Assembly (NCBI GenBank): GCA_003132105.1
Contig: PKWS01000115.1
Span: 1-7,012, forward strand
Direction of reading: 5' to 3'
DNA: 7,012 bases
Source of the DNA: Desulfosporosinus sp.
Lineage (GTDB): Bacteria; Bacillota; Desulfitobacteriia; Desulfitobacteriales; Desulfitobacteriaceae
Both the position numbers and the translations under genes were made by a program. The notes below the pieces were generated by a model. That model was not told the origin of the DNA and did no database searches. It was given only the letters and a program-made list of their open reading frames with translations. Positions 1-5,796 of this stretch are shown in pieces. How positions within the stretch are numbered: position 1 is the stretch's first letter; every line of letters starts with the position of its first letter.

Positions 1-14
1 TACTAGACACAATC

Positions 15-54
15 AAGAGCCCTCCTTCTACCAAAAAGGCTAGGGGGGGCTCTT
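15..54. terminator. Strong GC-rich hairpin, possible terminator of a gene left of the window
   Basis: Positions 15-27 pair with 42-54 in a 13-bp stem that includes two G-T wobbles (AAGAGCCCTCC against GGGGGGGCTCTT), with a 14-nt loop. There is no clear T-tract on either side, so the direction and true terminator activity are uncertain. Its place at the window edge fits the end of a neighbouring gene that is not visible here. Confidence 0.45.
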
Positions 55-146
55 AACATTTACCCAGGTGAGTTTGGGGGTTGTGTAGTAACGGAACAGA
101 AAACCGGAACAAGCAATTCTTTATTTACTAAATAGTTTTCTATCCA

Positions 147-282
147 TTGGCTGTAACGGCCTCAACTTACCGTCCAATATTTCTTCGGGTAAATCAAATG
201 AATAATGCCCTATACAATATTTATATGATCATAACCAAGAGGAGAAAGGCGTTTTACGTCATCATGATTGACGGTGTAACCT
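147..282 (+). pseudogene. Degenerate 5' part of an HD-domain phosphohydrolase gene
   Basis: Read in the frame of the TTG at 147, the translation has LAVTAS, then VNQMNNALYNIYM, and further on MIDGV at 264-278. This resembles the small HD-domain hydrolase family around its pattern H...AV..AA...I..., AYI.GLLHDIGRR..G...RH.IDGY. The part that should be HDIGRR-G-RH is readable only in the next frame (227-265: DHNQEEKGVLRHH), so at least two compensating frame changes are needed. No RBS precedes 147 and no intact HD motif remains. Similarity stops at about 282, where the inverted-repeat block begins; the matching 3' part resumes near 606. The match comes from memory of the family, not an alignment. 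The alternative is a chance 74-residue open frame. Confidence 0.45.
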
Positions 283-331
283 GGGGTTCTGTACACATAT
301 CGTCCAAAAGTTCAATAGAGGAATCAGAGCG

Positions 332-369
332 AAAAATACATAATGTTGAATGTAACATTATGTATTTTT
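332..369. terminator. Perfect 16-bp AT-rich hairpin, bidirectional terminator-like
   Basis: Positions 332-347 (AAAAATACATAATGTT) and 354-369 (AACATTATGTATTTTT) are exact reverse complements around a 6-nt loop, with five A on the left and five T on the right. An A-tract/stem/T-tract layout can act as an intrinsic terminator in both directions, although the stem has few G-C pairs. It lies inside the inverted-repeat block, so it may instead be part of that element's structure. Confidence 0.55.
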
Positions 370-512
370 GATACATTCGCAAAAAGCCTCTAAAGCATTG
401 GTACGACTGGTGTGGTGGGCATTCTACAACATATATTAATTTTAACCATCGCTTGTAATGTACTTATTTAGTATAAAATCATAACTAAAGATACATAACG
501 GGAGGCAGTGAG

Positions 513-569
513 ATGAAACGAGGGTCGGGCCGATACAAACTCTCGGAGAATTCCTGGCTTAATCAGTAG
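513..569 (+). CDS. 18-codon micro-ORF with a strong RBS inside the inverted-repeat block
   Basis: GGGAGG at 500-505 sits 7 nt before an ATG at 513, an optimal arrangement. The frame encodes 18 residues (MKRGSGRYKLSENSWLNQ) and ends in TAG at 567. A loose promoter match (TTGTAA at 453-458, TAAAAT at 474-479, 15-nt spacer) lies upstream. The frame after this TAG is the frame of the HD-gene 3' fragment, with a second stop (TGA) at 603. It could be the start of a deleted transposase or other gene, a short leader peptide, or chance. I do not recognise the peptide. Confidence 0.25.
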   Translation: MKRGSGRYKLSENSWLNQ

Positions 570-605
570 ACTGACTCTGCTACCGGACTCTTGGACGATA
601 TGTGA

Positions 606-965
606 ATAGAACCCCAAGTTGCTAGAATTTGTGTTACACATTCATTTATGATACAAGATATTCATTCAGCAATAGGAAAGTGGGACGTTACGAAAGAAGA
701 ATACGAACTGGCTGAAAGCATTATTAATTCTGCTGTCTATGATGATTATGACTTACTAGTACAATTAAGTGATGCTTTAGCTTTACCGACAGGATTTTGT
801 TTACTTGAAAAAAGATTTGTTGATGTTGCTTGCAGGTATGGTGTAAATGGACATATTGTTGCGAGGTGGAAAAAGACAATAGAAATAAAAGATTATTTCG
901 AAAAGAAAATGAAGTGTTCAATTTATGATGTTCTTCCTAATGTTAAAGAAAATACTTTTGCATAG
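606..965 (+). pseudogene. 3' fragment of an HD-domain (HDIG-type) metal-dependent phosphohydrolase gene
   Basis: The frame is open from 606 to TAG at 963-965. The first ATG is at 648 and would give 105 residues. Before it the frame still reads EPQVARICVTHSF, and the protein continues with AIGKWD, EEYE, YDDYDLLVQLSDALALP, GFCLLEKRFVDVACRYG, RWKKTIEIKDYFEKK and SIYDVL. These are hallmarks of the C-terminal half of a small HD-domain hydrolase family of Clostridia whose full proteins run to roughly 180 residues. The HD motif that binds metal lies in the missing N-terminal half. A TGA at 603-605 stands where the family usually has Gly (LLDDM-stop-IEPQ), and there is no RBS before 648. It is therefore probably a remnant. 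Its better-conserved sequence compared with the 5' part suggests recent decay or uneven damage. Confidence 0.65.
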
Positions 966-1050
966 TATTCTTATTTTACGTCATAATAGCCACAAAATAC
1001 GAATCGTTGCAGTAACCCTTAAAGTACATATTTAGCACTACAGAATACGT

Positions 1051-1075
1051 AAAAAGCCAATTTTACCTTTTTGGC
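1051..1075 (-). terminator. Rho-independent terminator of the small minus-strand gene
   Basis: On the minus strand GCCAA (1075-1071) pairs with TTGGC (1060-1056) across a 10-nt loop and is followed at once by TTTTT (1055-1051). It begins 10 nt after the stop codon at 1086-1088, as expected for the end of that transcription unit. The stem is only 5 bp. Confidence 0.5.
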
Positions 1076-1085
1076 GGGATGGGCA

Positions 1086-1360
1086 TTAATAGCCAGATAA
1101 ACCTTTTGGTCCGTCTGTCTTTATTACTTTTCCTTTGTTTGCGTTTCCTGGCGTGCGAGGAGCTTTGCCTTTACTGATATTAGAACTTTTAACAACTATT
1201 TTTGTCAGGGCGGTCGTGCCTCCGGAAACGACTGGTGTCAAACCTTTGACTGAGCCAGCTTCAAATAGTGAATTACAATCACAGCAATTTTCACCGGAGG
1301 ATTTATTGAACCAATTGGACCAGTTTAGCAAACACTCTGAAACTTTACGTTTGTTTCCAT
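1086..1360 (-). CDS. Small Gly/Lys-rich protein of unknown function, frame broken at the start codon
   Basis: I do not recognise this gene. The long frame on the minus strand ends at 1086 and encodes a Cys-containing front (SSGENCCDCNSLFEAG) and a basic, Gly/Lys-rich tail (SKGKAPRTPGNANKGK, DGPKGLSGY) with no membrane segment. The only well-placed start signal is AGGAAG, 8 nt before the ATG at 1360, but that ATG is in another frame and yields only METNVKFQSVC. The long frame passes the same spot as YGNKRKVSECLLNWSNWF, so one extra G in ATGG-AAAC would join ATG to GNKRKVSECLL and give about 91 residues. Without it, only a TTG at 1331 (81 residues, no evident RBS) could start the frame. RBS, coding frame and terminator together argue for a gene that is, or recently was, real. 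The break is a point mutation or a sequence error. Confidence 0.45.
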
Positions 1361-1470
1361 AGTGCTAACTTCCTGTAGAATGTGTGCCGTAATAAATATG
1401 GCTTAACGGTTTCGGATAACGTCTTTTATATATCTTCGATAAGTGGTATTATTTCCCTTCTGCGTCCGAT

Positions 1471-1646
1471 AAGCTATGGTTGTACTAAACCGCTGCGCGG
1501 TGGATCTTAAGCACGAATCAGCAACGATTCATAATTTATGATATGATTACATTGTTACCCAGAAAATTTATAATCCAACTAGAAAAGATTGAATCCCCAT
1601 AGGCACCAAGTGTCGCTCGGCAGACGGTTCAGTACAACCGGAGATT
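1471..1646 (+). repeat. Long-armed imperfect inverted repeat, candidate structured RNA or miniature element
   Basis: GGTTGTACTAAACCGCTGC at 1478-1496 pairs with 1620-1639 (GCAGACGGTTCAGTACAACC): 18 pairs, one A-C mismatch and one bulged A at 1624. Pairing continues imperfectly outward to 1471 and 1646. The arms are 123 nt apart. No target-site duplication is evident. Together with the plus-strand terminator 41 nt downstream it could be a terminator-ended small RNA of roughly 250 nt. Alternatives are a non-autonomous mobile element or a recombination site. No Rfam family is recognised by eye. Confidence 0.5.
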
Positions 1647-1686
1647 CATGAGGTTCAGTATTCTGCACCGAATTATTACGTTCCTC

Positions 1687-1715
1687 TAGCTATTGATTAT
1701 AATCAATGGCTTTTT
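1687..1715 (+). terminator. Rho-independent terminator on the plus strand, with no visible gene before it
   Basis: AGCTATTGAT (1688-1697) pairs with ATCAATGGCT (1702-1711) over a TATA loop, ten pairs with one T-G wobble, and runs into TTTTT (1711-1715). The inner 16 bases (1692-1707) are a perfect palindrome and also match TTGAT-N4-ATCAA, the classic FNR/CRP-type half-site pattern. The hairpin plus T-tract makes a terminator the better reading. No plus-strand gene ends here, so it may close a non-coding RNA or mark a lost gene. Confidence 0.5.
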
Positions 1716-1742
1716 CTGTATCTACTCACCCCATAAATCTCT

Positions 1743-1771
1743 AAAAATTACGTTAAGTTCCCTCGTCTTAA
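1743..1771 (-). terminator. Weak candidate terminator of the gerKA-gerKC operon
   Basis: On the minus strand TTAAG (1771-1767) pairs with CTTAA (1757-1753) over a 9-nt loop. A CGTAA gap (1752-1748) then separates it from TTTTT (1747-1743). It begins 6 nt after the gerKC stop codon. The short AT-rich stem and the gap before the T-tract make it weak. Confidence 0.3.
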
Positions 1772-1777
1772 TTTTAT

Positions 1778-2947
1778 CTACTTCTGTACAGGTGGCTTTG
1801 TTATCATGCCCGGCCTGCTTAATTTGGCATTTATAATGACCTCAACTTCAAGGTCTGGGAAATAATGGTCCCATTGTTTTTCCATGTCTCTCCACAGCTC
1901 GGGGTATTTTCTATGCACAGCATCACCAAACCCAAAGATATCGGTATTAAGGTCCTGAGCTTTTTTTAAAGCGGCCATTACTTCTTGTTGAATCGCGTCA
2001 GCTTGGGATTTTTCCAGAGAACTCCATACTGGCAATTTTGTTAGATCATAATCAGGAGACATTTGATCGCTCAAGTTTCCTTCTTCATCGATATTTATCG
2101 TAATATATGGTTTATTATCCTTTATTTCCGTGGTAATTTCACTACTGGCTCGAATAATTTCCAGGCTGACTTTGCCTTCACCACTGGGACTTTTCACAAC
2201 AATGATACCACTTTTTACTTTATCGATAACCCATAGAAGGCCACGGGTTTCCGCTTTGTTCAAATAGCCTACCAATTTGTCTGTTTTAAAAATTGCTGTT
2301 CCCGAAAGACGAGCTATTTTTTCTTTTCCTTGGTCCATGACTTCAATCACAGAGGCTACCGGTGCAGTAGTTTTACTCATTAAACGAGTAAAGAATTCTT
2401 GAAGGTTAACTGCACTTTCTTCAGATGTAGCGACACTTTCATCCACTAATTGGGCAATATTCTCACCCGGTATTTTTTCTAATTCTGTTTGTGAATCTAA
2501 AATATCATTTGCTTTACCTTTACTCACTAAAACCTTAGTCAGGCCACGTGTTGATTCAGGTTCGCGGACAAAGAAATCCACATATTTTTTTATCCCTTCT
2601 TTTGCGATATCCTGACTAAATATTAGAGTTTCATTATGGGGCAGATATAACTTCCGATTGGACTCGTGGGTAAATTCCCTCATCGTTTCGGATACGGTTT
2701 CTCCCGTGGCGGTTATGTTCCAGTAAGGTTTTTCCCCGCCACCACCTCCGCCTGCTTGAGGAACCTTCATCTCTCCTGGTTTAATGATTTGGGCTGTTAT
2801 TTGAATTTTACCGGGTTCGTCTGCTTTATCAATAGCTAAACCTGAAACAATGGCTAAAGTATCTAACTCCCTGCGATCCCAACAACCATTCAGAACGATG
2901 AGGAGAGGTATTAAAATCATTAACAGTAGCTTACTGTATTTCTGCAT
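1778..2947 (-). CDS. gerKC: Spore germination protein, Ger(x)C family lipoprotein (C subunit)
   Basis: This is the lipoprotein (C) subunit of a GerA-type germinant receptor, expected to be anchored on the outer face of the spore inner membrane and required for receptor function. The 389 residues, a usual length for the family, begin with a charged start, a hydrophobic signal (about 7-19) and a lipobox ending LNGC, so Cys22 would be the lipidated N-terminus. GCWDRREL directly follows, the family hallmark. Further typical segments are AIVSGLAID, the HNETLIFSQDIA region near 105, and a C-terminal helical stretch ending in VIINAKL near 376. A run of six glycines (66-71) forms a flexible loop. GGGGAG lies 8 nt before the ATG, just after the gerKA stop (15-nt gap), so the two genes are an operon. 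The paralogue letter K is a convention; the exact orthologue is not resolved. Confidence 0.93.
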   Translation of the reverse strand: MQKYSKLLLMILIPLLIVLNGCWDRRELDTLAIVSGLAIDKADEPGKIQITAQIIKPGEMKVPQAGGGGGGEKPYWNITATGETVSETMREFTHESNRKLYLPHNETLIFSQDIAKEGIKKYVDFFVREPESTRGLTKVLVSKGKANDILDSQTELEKIPGENIAQLVDESVATSEESAVNLQEFFTRLMSKTTAPVASVIEVMDQGKEKIARLSGTAIFKTDKLVGYLNKAETRGLLWVIDKVKSGIIVVKSPSGEGKVSLEIIRASSEITTEIKDNKPYITINIDEEGNLSDQMSPDYDLTKLPVWSSLEKSQADAIQQEVMAALKKAQDLNTDIFGFGDAVHRKYPELWRDMEKQWDHYFPDLEVEVIINAKLSRPGMITKPPVQK

Positions 2948-2962
2948 GAATACATCTCCCCA

Positions 2963-4570
2963 CTATCTGTTTTCCGAGTCCTTCGAGGGCGGTTCAGGCA
3001 TTAACCTGAATTCCTGTCGCTGTGGGTCATACCCACCCAACATCCTAGGACGAGTGAACATGGCCCACAAAGGTACCCTAATAAAGGTATCTTTTAAGCC
3101 CCCAAAGCTGAGGGGGGCCAGAGGAGAAAGATAAGGAGTTCCAAAAGACCTTAAAGAAGAGAGGTGGATCAAAACCACAATTAATACAATCATCATTCCG
3201 AAGGCACCCAGGAATCCGGCGAAAATAGTGAGTAGCAAGCGTAAGATAGCCCCTGCATCAGTCTGGCCCGGTACTACAAATGAAGAAATAGCGGTTAAAG
3301 CTACCACAACAACCATAGGGGCACCGATAAGGCCAGCTGATACCGCTGACTCCCCGATTACCAGAGCTCCTACAATAGTTATGGCCGAACCAACGGGACG
3401 GGCCAAACGCACTCCCGCTTCCCGGAGAATTTCAAATACCATTCCCATACCAATGGCTTCTGCTACTGCAGGAAAAGGAGTACCTTCTTTAGCCGCCGCC
3501 ATGGTGAACAGTAAGGGAGTGGGAATCATTTCCTGATGAAAGCTTGTTAATGCCACATAGACTGCCGGAGCTAGGATCGATATAAGAAAAGCTATATATC
3601 GTAGGCTTCTAACCATGCTCGCATAATAAGGGCGAGAATAGTAATCTTCAGCGGATTGAAAATTTTCAATAAAAAACAAAGGGATAGTAAGTACCATAGG
3701 AGTGCCATCAACCAGAATGGCTACTCGCCCTTCCAGTAATTTTGCCGCAACAACATCAGGTTTCTCACTGTTACCAACTGTCGAAAAGGGAGAAAAAGGG
3801 GCATCTTCAATAAACTGTTCAATGTAACCAGACTCCAGGATGGAATCCGTATTAATTCTTTTTAAACGGCGCCTGACTTCTTCTACAAGATGGGGATTGA
3901 CCAATTCCTTTAAATAGGCAATACGAACACCAGTTTTGGTTTTTTGACCTATTTGCATCGTTTCAAAGGTAAAATTAGGGTTTCGAATTTTACGTCGTAA
4001 TAAGGCTGTATTGGTACCCAGAACTTCGGTAAACCCTTCACGCGGGCCCCTCACAACAACTTCGGTTTTCGACTCTTCTACAGTCCGGGATTCCCAACCT
4101 ATGGTACTAATAACCAGAGCTTCTTGGGAACCATTTACTATTAAAACAGTATCTCCATATAAACAGCCATCGATTAGCGGCTCTATGGAACTAACCCTTT
4201 TAACCCCTCCTACCGAAAGCATGGTTTTCTGGATAAGTTCAATGTTATTAGTAACCAGTGATTCTTTTGAACTGAATAAGCGGGTATCGTACATCAACGG
4301 CTTAATTATACTGTCATTAACTATAGCGGAACTTGTCATACCAACTAAGTAGATAAGGGCTGCCTCAATTTTCCCTTCATAGCCAAAGTTGAATTCACGT
4401 ACAACAATATCACTACTTGTGCCTAAAATAGTTTGCAGGAGTTTTAGGTTTTGTTGAAGGTTATCCGAAAGGTTAGATGGAGATAAGTCTGGGGAGTTAT
4501 CTCCTTGTTTTTTAATAGTTTGGTTAAGCGCTTGCACATAATGGATTTTTTTCAATATAGAACGTAACAT
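2963..4570 (-). CDS. gerKA: Spore germination protein, GerA family (A subunit)
   Basis: This is the A subunit of the GerA-type receptor. Subunits A and B together sense nutrients and are thought to form the membrane channel that starts germination. The 535 residues comprise a hydrophilic N-terminal domain (about 1-290) with LLQTILGTSSDIVVREF near 44, the hallmark RGPREGF at 174-180, a VRRRLKRINTDSILESGYIEQ stretch (about 232-252) and EGRVAILVDGTP at 280-291. A membrane domain follows, with helices near 323-342, 395-415, 417-434 and 441-470 and the conserved loop HQEMIPTPLL at 345-354. The tail after 500 is polar. GAGGAG at 4583-4578 lies 7 nt before the ATG, fixing the start. It is the first gene of the gerKA-gerKC operon and is divergent from gerKB. 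No disruption is visible. Confidence 0.95.
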   Translation of the reverse strand: MLRSILKKIHYVQALNQTIKKQGDNSPDLSPSNLSDNLQQNLKLLQTILGTSSDIVVREFNFGYEGKIEAALIYLVGMTSSAIVNDSIIKPLMYDTRLFSSKESLVTNNIELIQKTMLSVGGVKRVSSIEPLIDGCLYGDTVLIVNGSQEALVISTIGWESRTVEESKTEVVVRGPREGFTEVLGTNTALLRRKIRNPNFTFETMQIGQKTKTGVRIAYLKELVNPHLVEEVRRRLKRINTDSILESGYIEQFIEDAPFSPFSTVGNSEKPDVVAAKLLEGRVAILVDGTPMVLTIPLFFIENFQSAEDYYSRPYYASMVRSLRYIAFLISILAPAVYVALTSFHQEMIPTPLLFTMAAAKEGTPFPAVAEAIGMGMVFEILREAGVRLARPVGSAITIVGALVIGESAVSAGLIGAPMVVVVALTAISSFVVPGQTDAGAILRLLLTIFAGFLGAFGMMIVLIVVLIHLSSLRSFGTPYLSPLAPLSFGGLKDTFIRVPLWAMFTRPRMLGGYDPQRQEFRLMPEPPSKDSENR

Positions 4571-4607
4571 TACATTTCTCCTCGTTCTGCTTCAGCGTAC
4601 TATTATT

Positions 4608-4637
4608 TAGTATCAGTAGAAATAGTTGAAATATGTA
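4608..4637 (-). promoter_or_regulatory. Candidate sigma-G promoter for gerKA-gerKC
   Basis: On the minus strand GATACTA (4614-4608) differs by one base from the sigma-G -10 pattern CATNHTA. TACATA (4637-4632) lies 17 nt upstream and resembles the -35 pattern. The predicted start near 4601 leaves about 18 nt before the RBS. Forespore sigma-G control is usual for gerA-type operons; the sequence match alone is moderate. Confidence 0.45.
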
Positions 4638-4664
4638 ATAAAAATGAAAAAATTACACAGTATA
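4635..4664 (+). promoter_or_regulatory. Candidate sigma-G promoter for gerKB
   Basis: CAGTATA (4658-4664) differs by one base from CATNHTA, and GTAATA (4635-4640) lies 17 nt upstream. It overlaps the -35 of the opposite promoter by three bases. The predicted start near 4671 nearly touches the RBS, so the leader would be very short. This weakens the call somewhat. Confidence 0.35.
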
Positions 4665-4686
4665 TAAGGGGGGAGGAGGTAAAAAT

Positions 4687-5796
4687 GTGGTAAAGGAACA
4701 AATCTGTTCCCGTCAATTGTTTATGCTGATTATTTCTTTTGAACTGGGGACTACCATCGTCTTTGGTTTGGGGATGGAAGCTAAACAAGATGCGTGGATC
4801 GTAATACTACTTGCCACTGTGGCGGGGCTGCTTATGTACGTTATGTACACGGAATTGTTTCGCTTGTTCCCGGGGCAGACCTTAATCCAATACATTCCGC
4901 AGATTTTTGGCAAAGTACTCGGACTTCCCCTCAGTTTACTATACATTACGTTTTTTATTTACATTGCAGCCCGAGACTTACGGGACTTTGCAGAGCTGAT
5001 AATTGGGTCATTCCTCCACGAAACACCTCTGGCGGTGATTAGTTTTTTTATTATTCTTGTAGTCTGCTACGCTGTCTTTCATGGTATTGAAGTAATTTCT
5101 CGGGCGAATGAGGTGCTCTTACCCATTGTTCTTATTATGTTAGTATTAGAGACAATCCTCCTCCTAGCTTCCAACCTAATTCACATTGATAACCTACAGC
5201 CGGTACTTGGTGAAGGGATCAAACCGATTATTAAGGCTACTTTCCCTTTGGTGGTCGCTTTTCCATTCGGTGAAGCAGTAGTGTTTGGAATGTTTTTTCC
5301 CTATTTAAACCAACCTTCTAAAGCTAGGGCCACTGGTTTAGCGGCTCTTTTAGTAAGCGGCTTTATAATCAGCTATACTACTGCGGTTAATATTGCCGTT
5401 CTCACCGCGGATATAGCCTCCATGTCCACCTTTCCGATGTTGACAACCATTCGGTTAATTAATGTAGGTCAATTTATCCAACGATTGGAAATAATAGCCA
5501 TGATCCTAATGTTCATCGGTGGTTTTGTGAAAATAACCCTCTTTTTCTTAGGAGCTGTTATTGGGGCTTCTTCTATGTTTCGTCTTCCGACTCACCGCAC
5601 GCTGGTGGTTCCTGTGGGTTTTATAATCTTTACCTCTTCAATCTATATTGCAAGATCATTTCCGGAACACTTGGAAGAGGGACTGAAAGTTGCTCCCCCT
5701 TTGCTGCTTATTCCATTAGAGCTGATATTACCTTTTGTAATGCTTTTAACTGCTTCCGTTCGTAAATGGTACAAGTCAAAAAACAACAATACTTAA
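4687..5796 (+). CDS. gerKB: Spore germination permease, GerAB/endospore germination permease family (B subunit)
   Basis: This is the B subunit of the germinant receptor, a membrane protein of the amino-acid-permease (APC) superfamily that binds the nutrient germinant. The 369 residues are the usual family length and show about ten hydrophobic segments (near 9-28, 36-54, 77-96, 113-131, 141-161, 184-203, 216-238, 268-292, 304-322 and 334-356). Family features include GLGMEAKQDAWIVILLAT (27-44), IAARDLRDFAELI (93-105) and AFPFGEAVVF (191-200). The start is GTG at 4687, 6 nt after GGAGGAGGT (4672-4680). An ATG two bases earlier (4685) is out of frame and stops after two codons. The gene is divergent from gerKA-gerKC and overlaps the following small gene. 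No disruption is visible. Confidence 0.94.
   Translation: MVKEQICSRQLFMLIISFELGTTIVFGLGMEAKQDAWIVILLATVAGLLMYVMYTELFRLFPGQTLIQYIPQIFGKVLGLPLSLLYITFFIYIAARDLRDFAELIIGSFLHETPLAVISFFIILVVCYAVFHGIEVISRANEVLLPIVLIMLVLETILLLASNLIHIDNLQPVLGEGIKPIIKATFPLVVAFPFGEAVVFGMFFPYLNQPSKARATGLAALLVSGFIISYTTAVNIAVLTADIASMSTFPMLTTIRLINVGQFIQRLEIIAMILMFIGGFVKITLFFLGAVIGASSMFRLPTHRTLVVPVGFIIFTSSIYIARSFPEHLEEGLKVAPPLLLIPLELILPFVMLLTASVRKWYKSKNNNT

Larger units (their letters stand above)
283..615. mobile_element. MITE-like block with about 50-bp imperfect inverted repeats, inside the HD gene
   Basis: Positions 276-327 are an inverted copy of 571-622. The best-conserved core is GGGGTTCT (283-290) followed by an ACATATCGTCCAA run, facing TTGGACGATATGTG (591-604) and AGAACCCC (608-615). 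About 27 of 30 bases match in the core, and weaker similarity continues inward to CTGAYTC. Between the arms lie a perfect 16-bp hairpin (332-369), a small AT-rich stretch and one tiny RBS-led ORF (513-569), but no transposase. The block separates two parts of one HD-domain gene. I see no convincing target-site duplication. GGGGTTCT-type ends recall some insertion sequences, but I cannot name the family. An inverted duplication of part of the host gene is a real alternative, because both arms can be translated as LLDDM..EPQV. Confidence 0.5.
1361..1777. other. 417-bp gene-free stretch with inverted repeats and terminators
   Basis: I find no convincing coding frame on either strand. A 21-codon ORF from ATG 1476 has no RBS. 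The stretch contains three short GATAA-centred repeats (1411-1420, 1435-1443, 1465-1473), a long-armed inverted repeat (1471-1646), the small hairpins ACCGC/GCGGT (1489-1501) and GAATC/GATTC (1515-1530), a plus-strand terminator (1687-1715) and a possible minus-strand terminator for gerKC (1743-1771). The last two are listed separately. Confidence 0.6.

Noticed and set aside
513..965. Reading through TAG 567 (pyrrolysine) and TGA 603 (selenocysteine) as one long HD protein
   Set aside because: The frame 513-965 is continuous apart from these stops, but no SECIS-like or PYL context is evident, the HD motif is missing, and the sequence before 571 does not resemble the family. Decay is simpler.
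1135..1362. Plus-strand 75-codon open frame opposite the small minus-strand gene
   Set aside because: No RBS; it is antisense to a frame that has its own RBS and terminator.
1411..1473. Three GATAA-centred repeats as a CRISPR or operator array
   Set aside because: Units are only 8-10 bp with unequal spacing (23 and 30 bp) and imperfect copies.
1003..1530. Inverted 10-mer GAATCGTTGC (1003-1012) and GCAACGATTC (1521-1530)
   Set aside because: The match does not extend beyond 10 bp, and one such match is not surprising over this distance.
1476..1541. 21-codon ORF (MVVLNRCAV...) on the plus strand
   Set aside because: No RBS, and it overlaps the inverted-repeat arm; the repeat explains the sequence better.
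1401..1758. Integron attC-like pair GCTTAAC (1401 region) and GTTAAGT (1752-1758) around the inverted repeat
   Set aside because: The 7-bp cores fit the RYYYAAC/GTTRRRY pattern, but the distance of about 350 bp is far beyond usual attC lengths and no integrase gene is near. Chance is likely.
3228..3536. Plus-strand open frames lying over gerKA and gerKC
   Set aside because: They are antisense to strongly conserved genes, lack RBSs, and show the Ala/Thr/Pro-rich composition typical of shadow frames.
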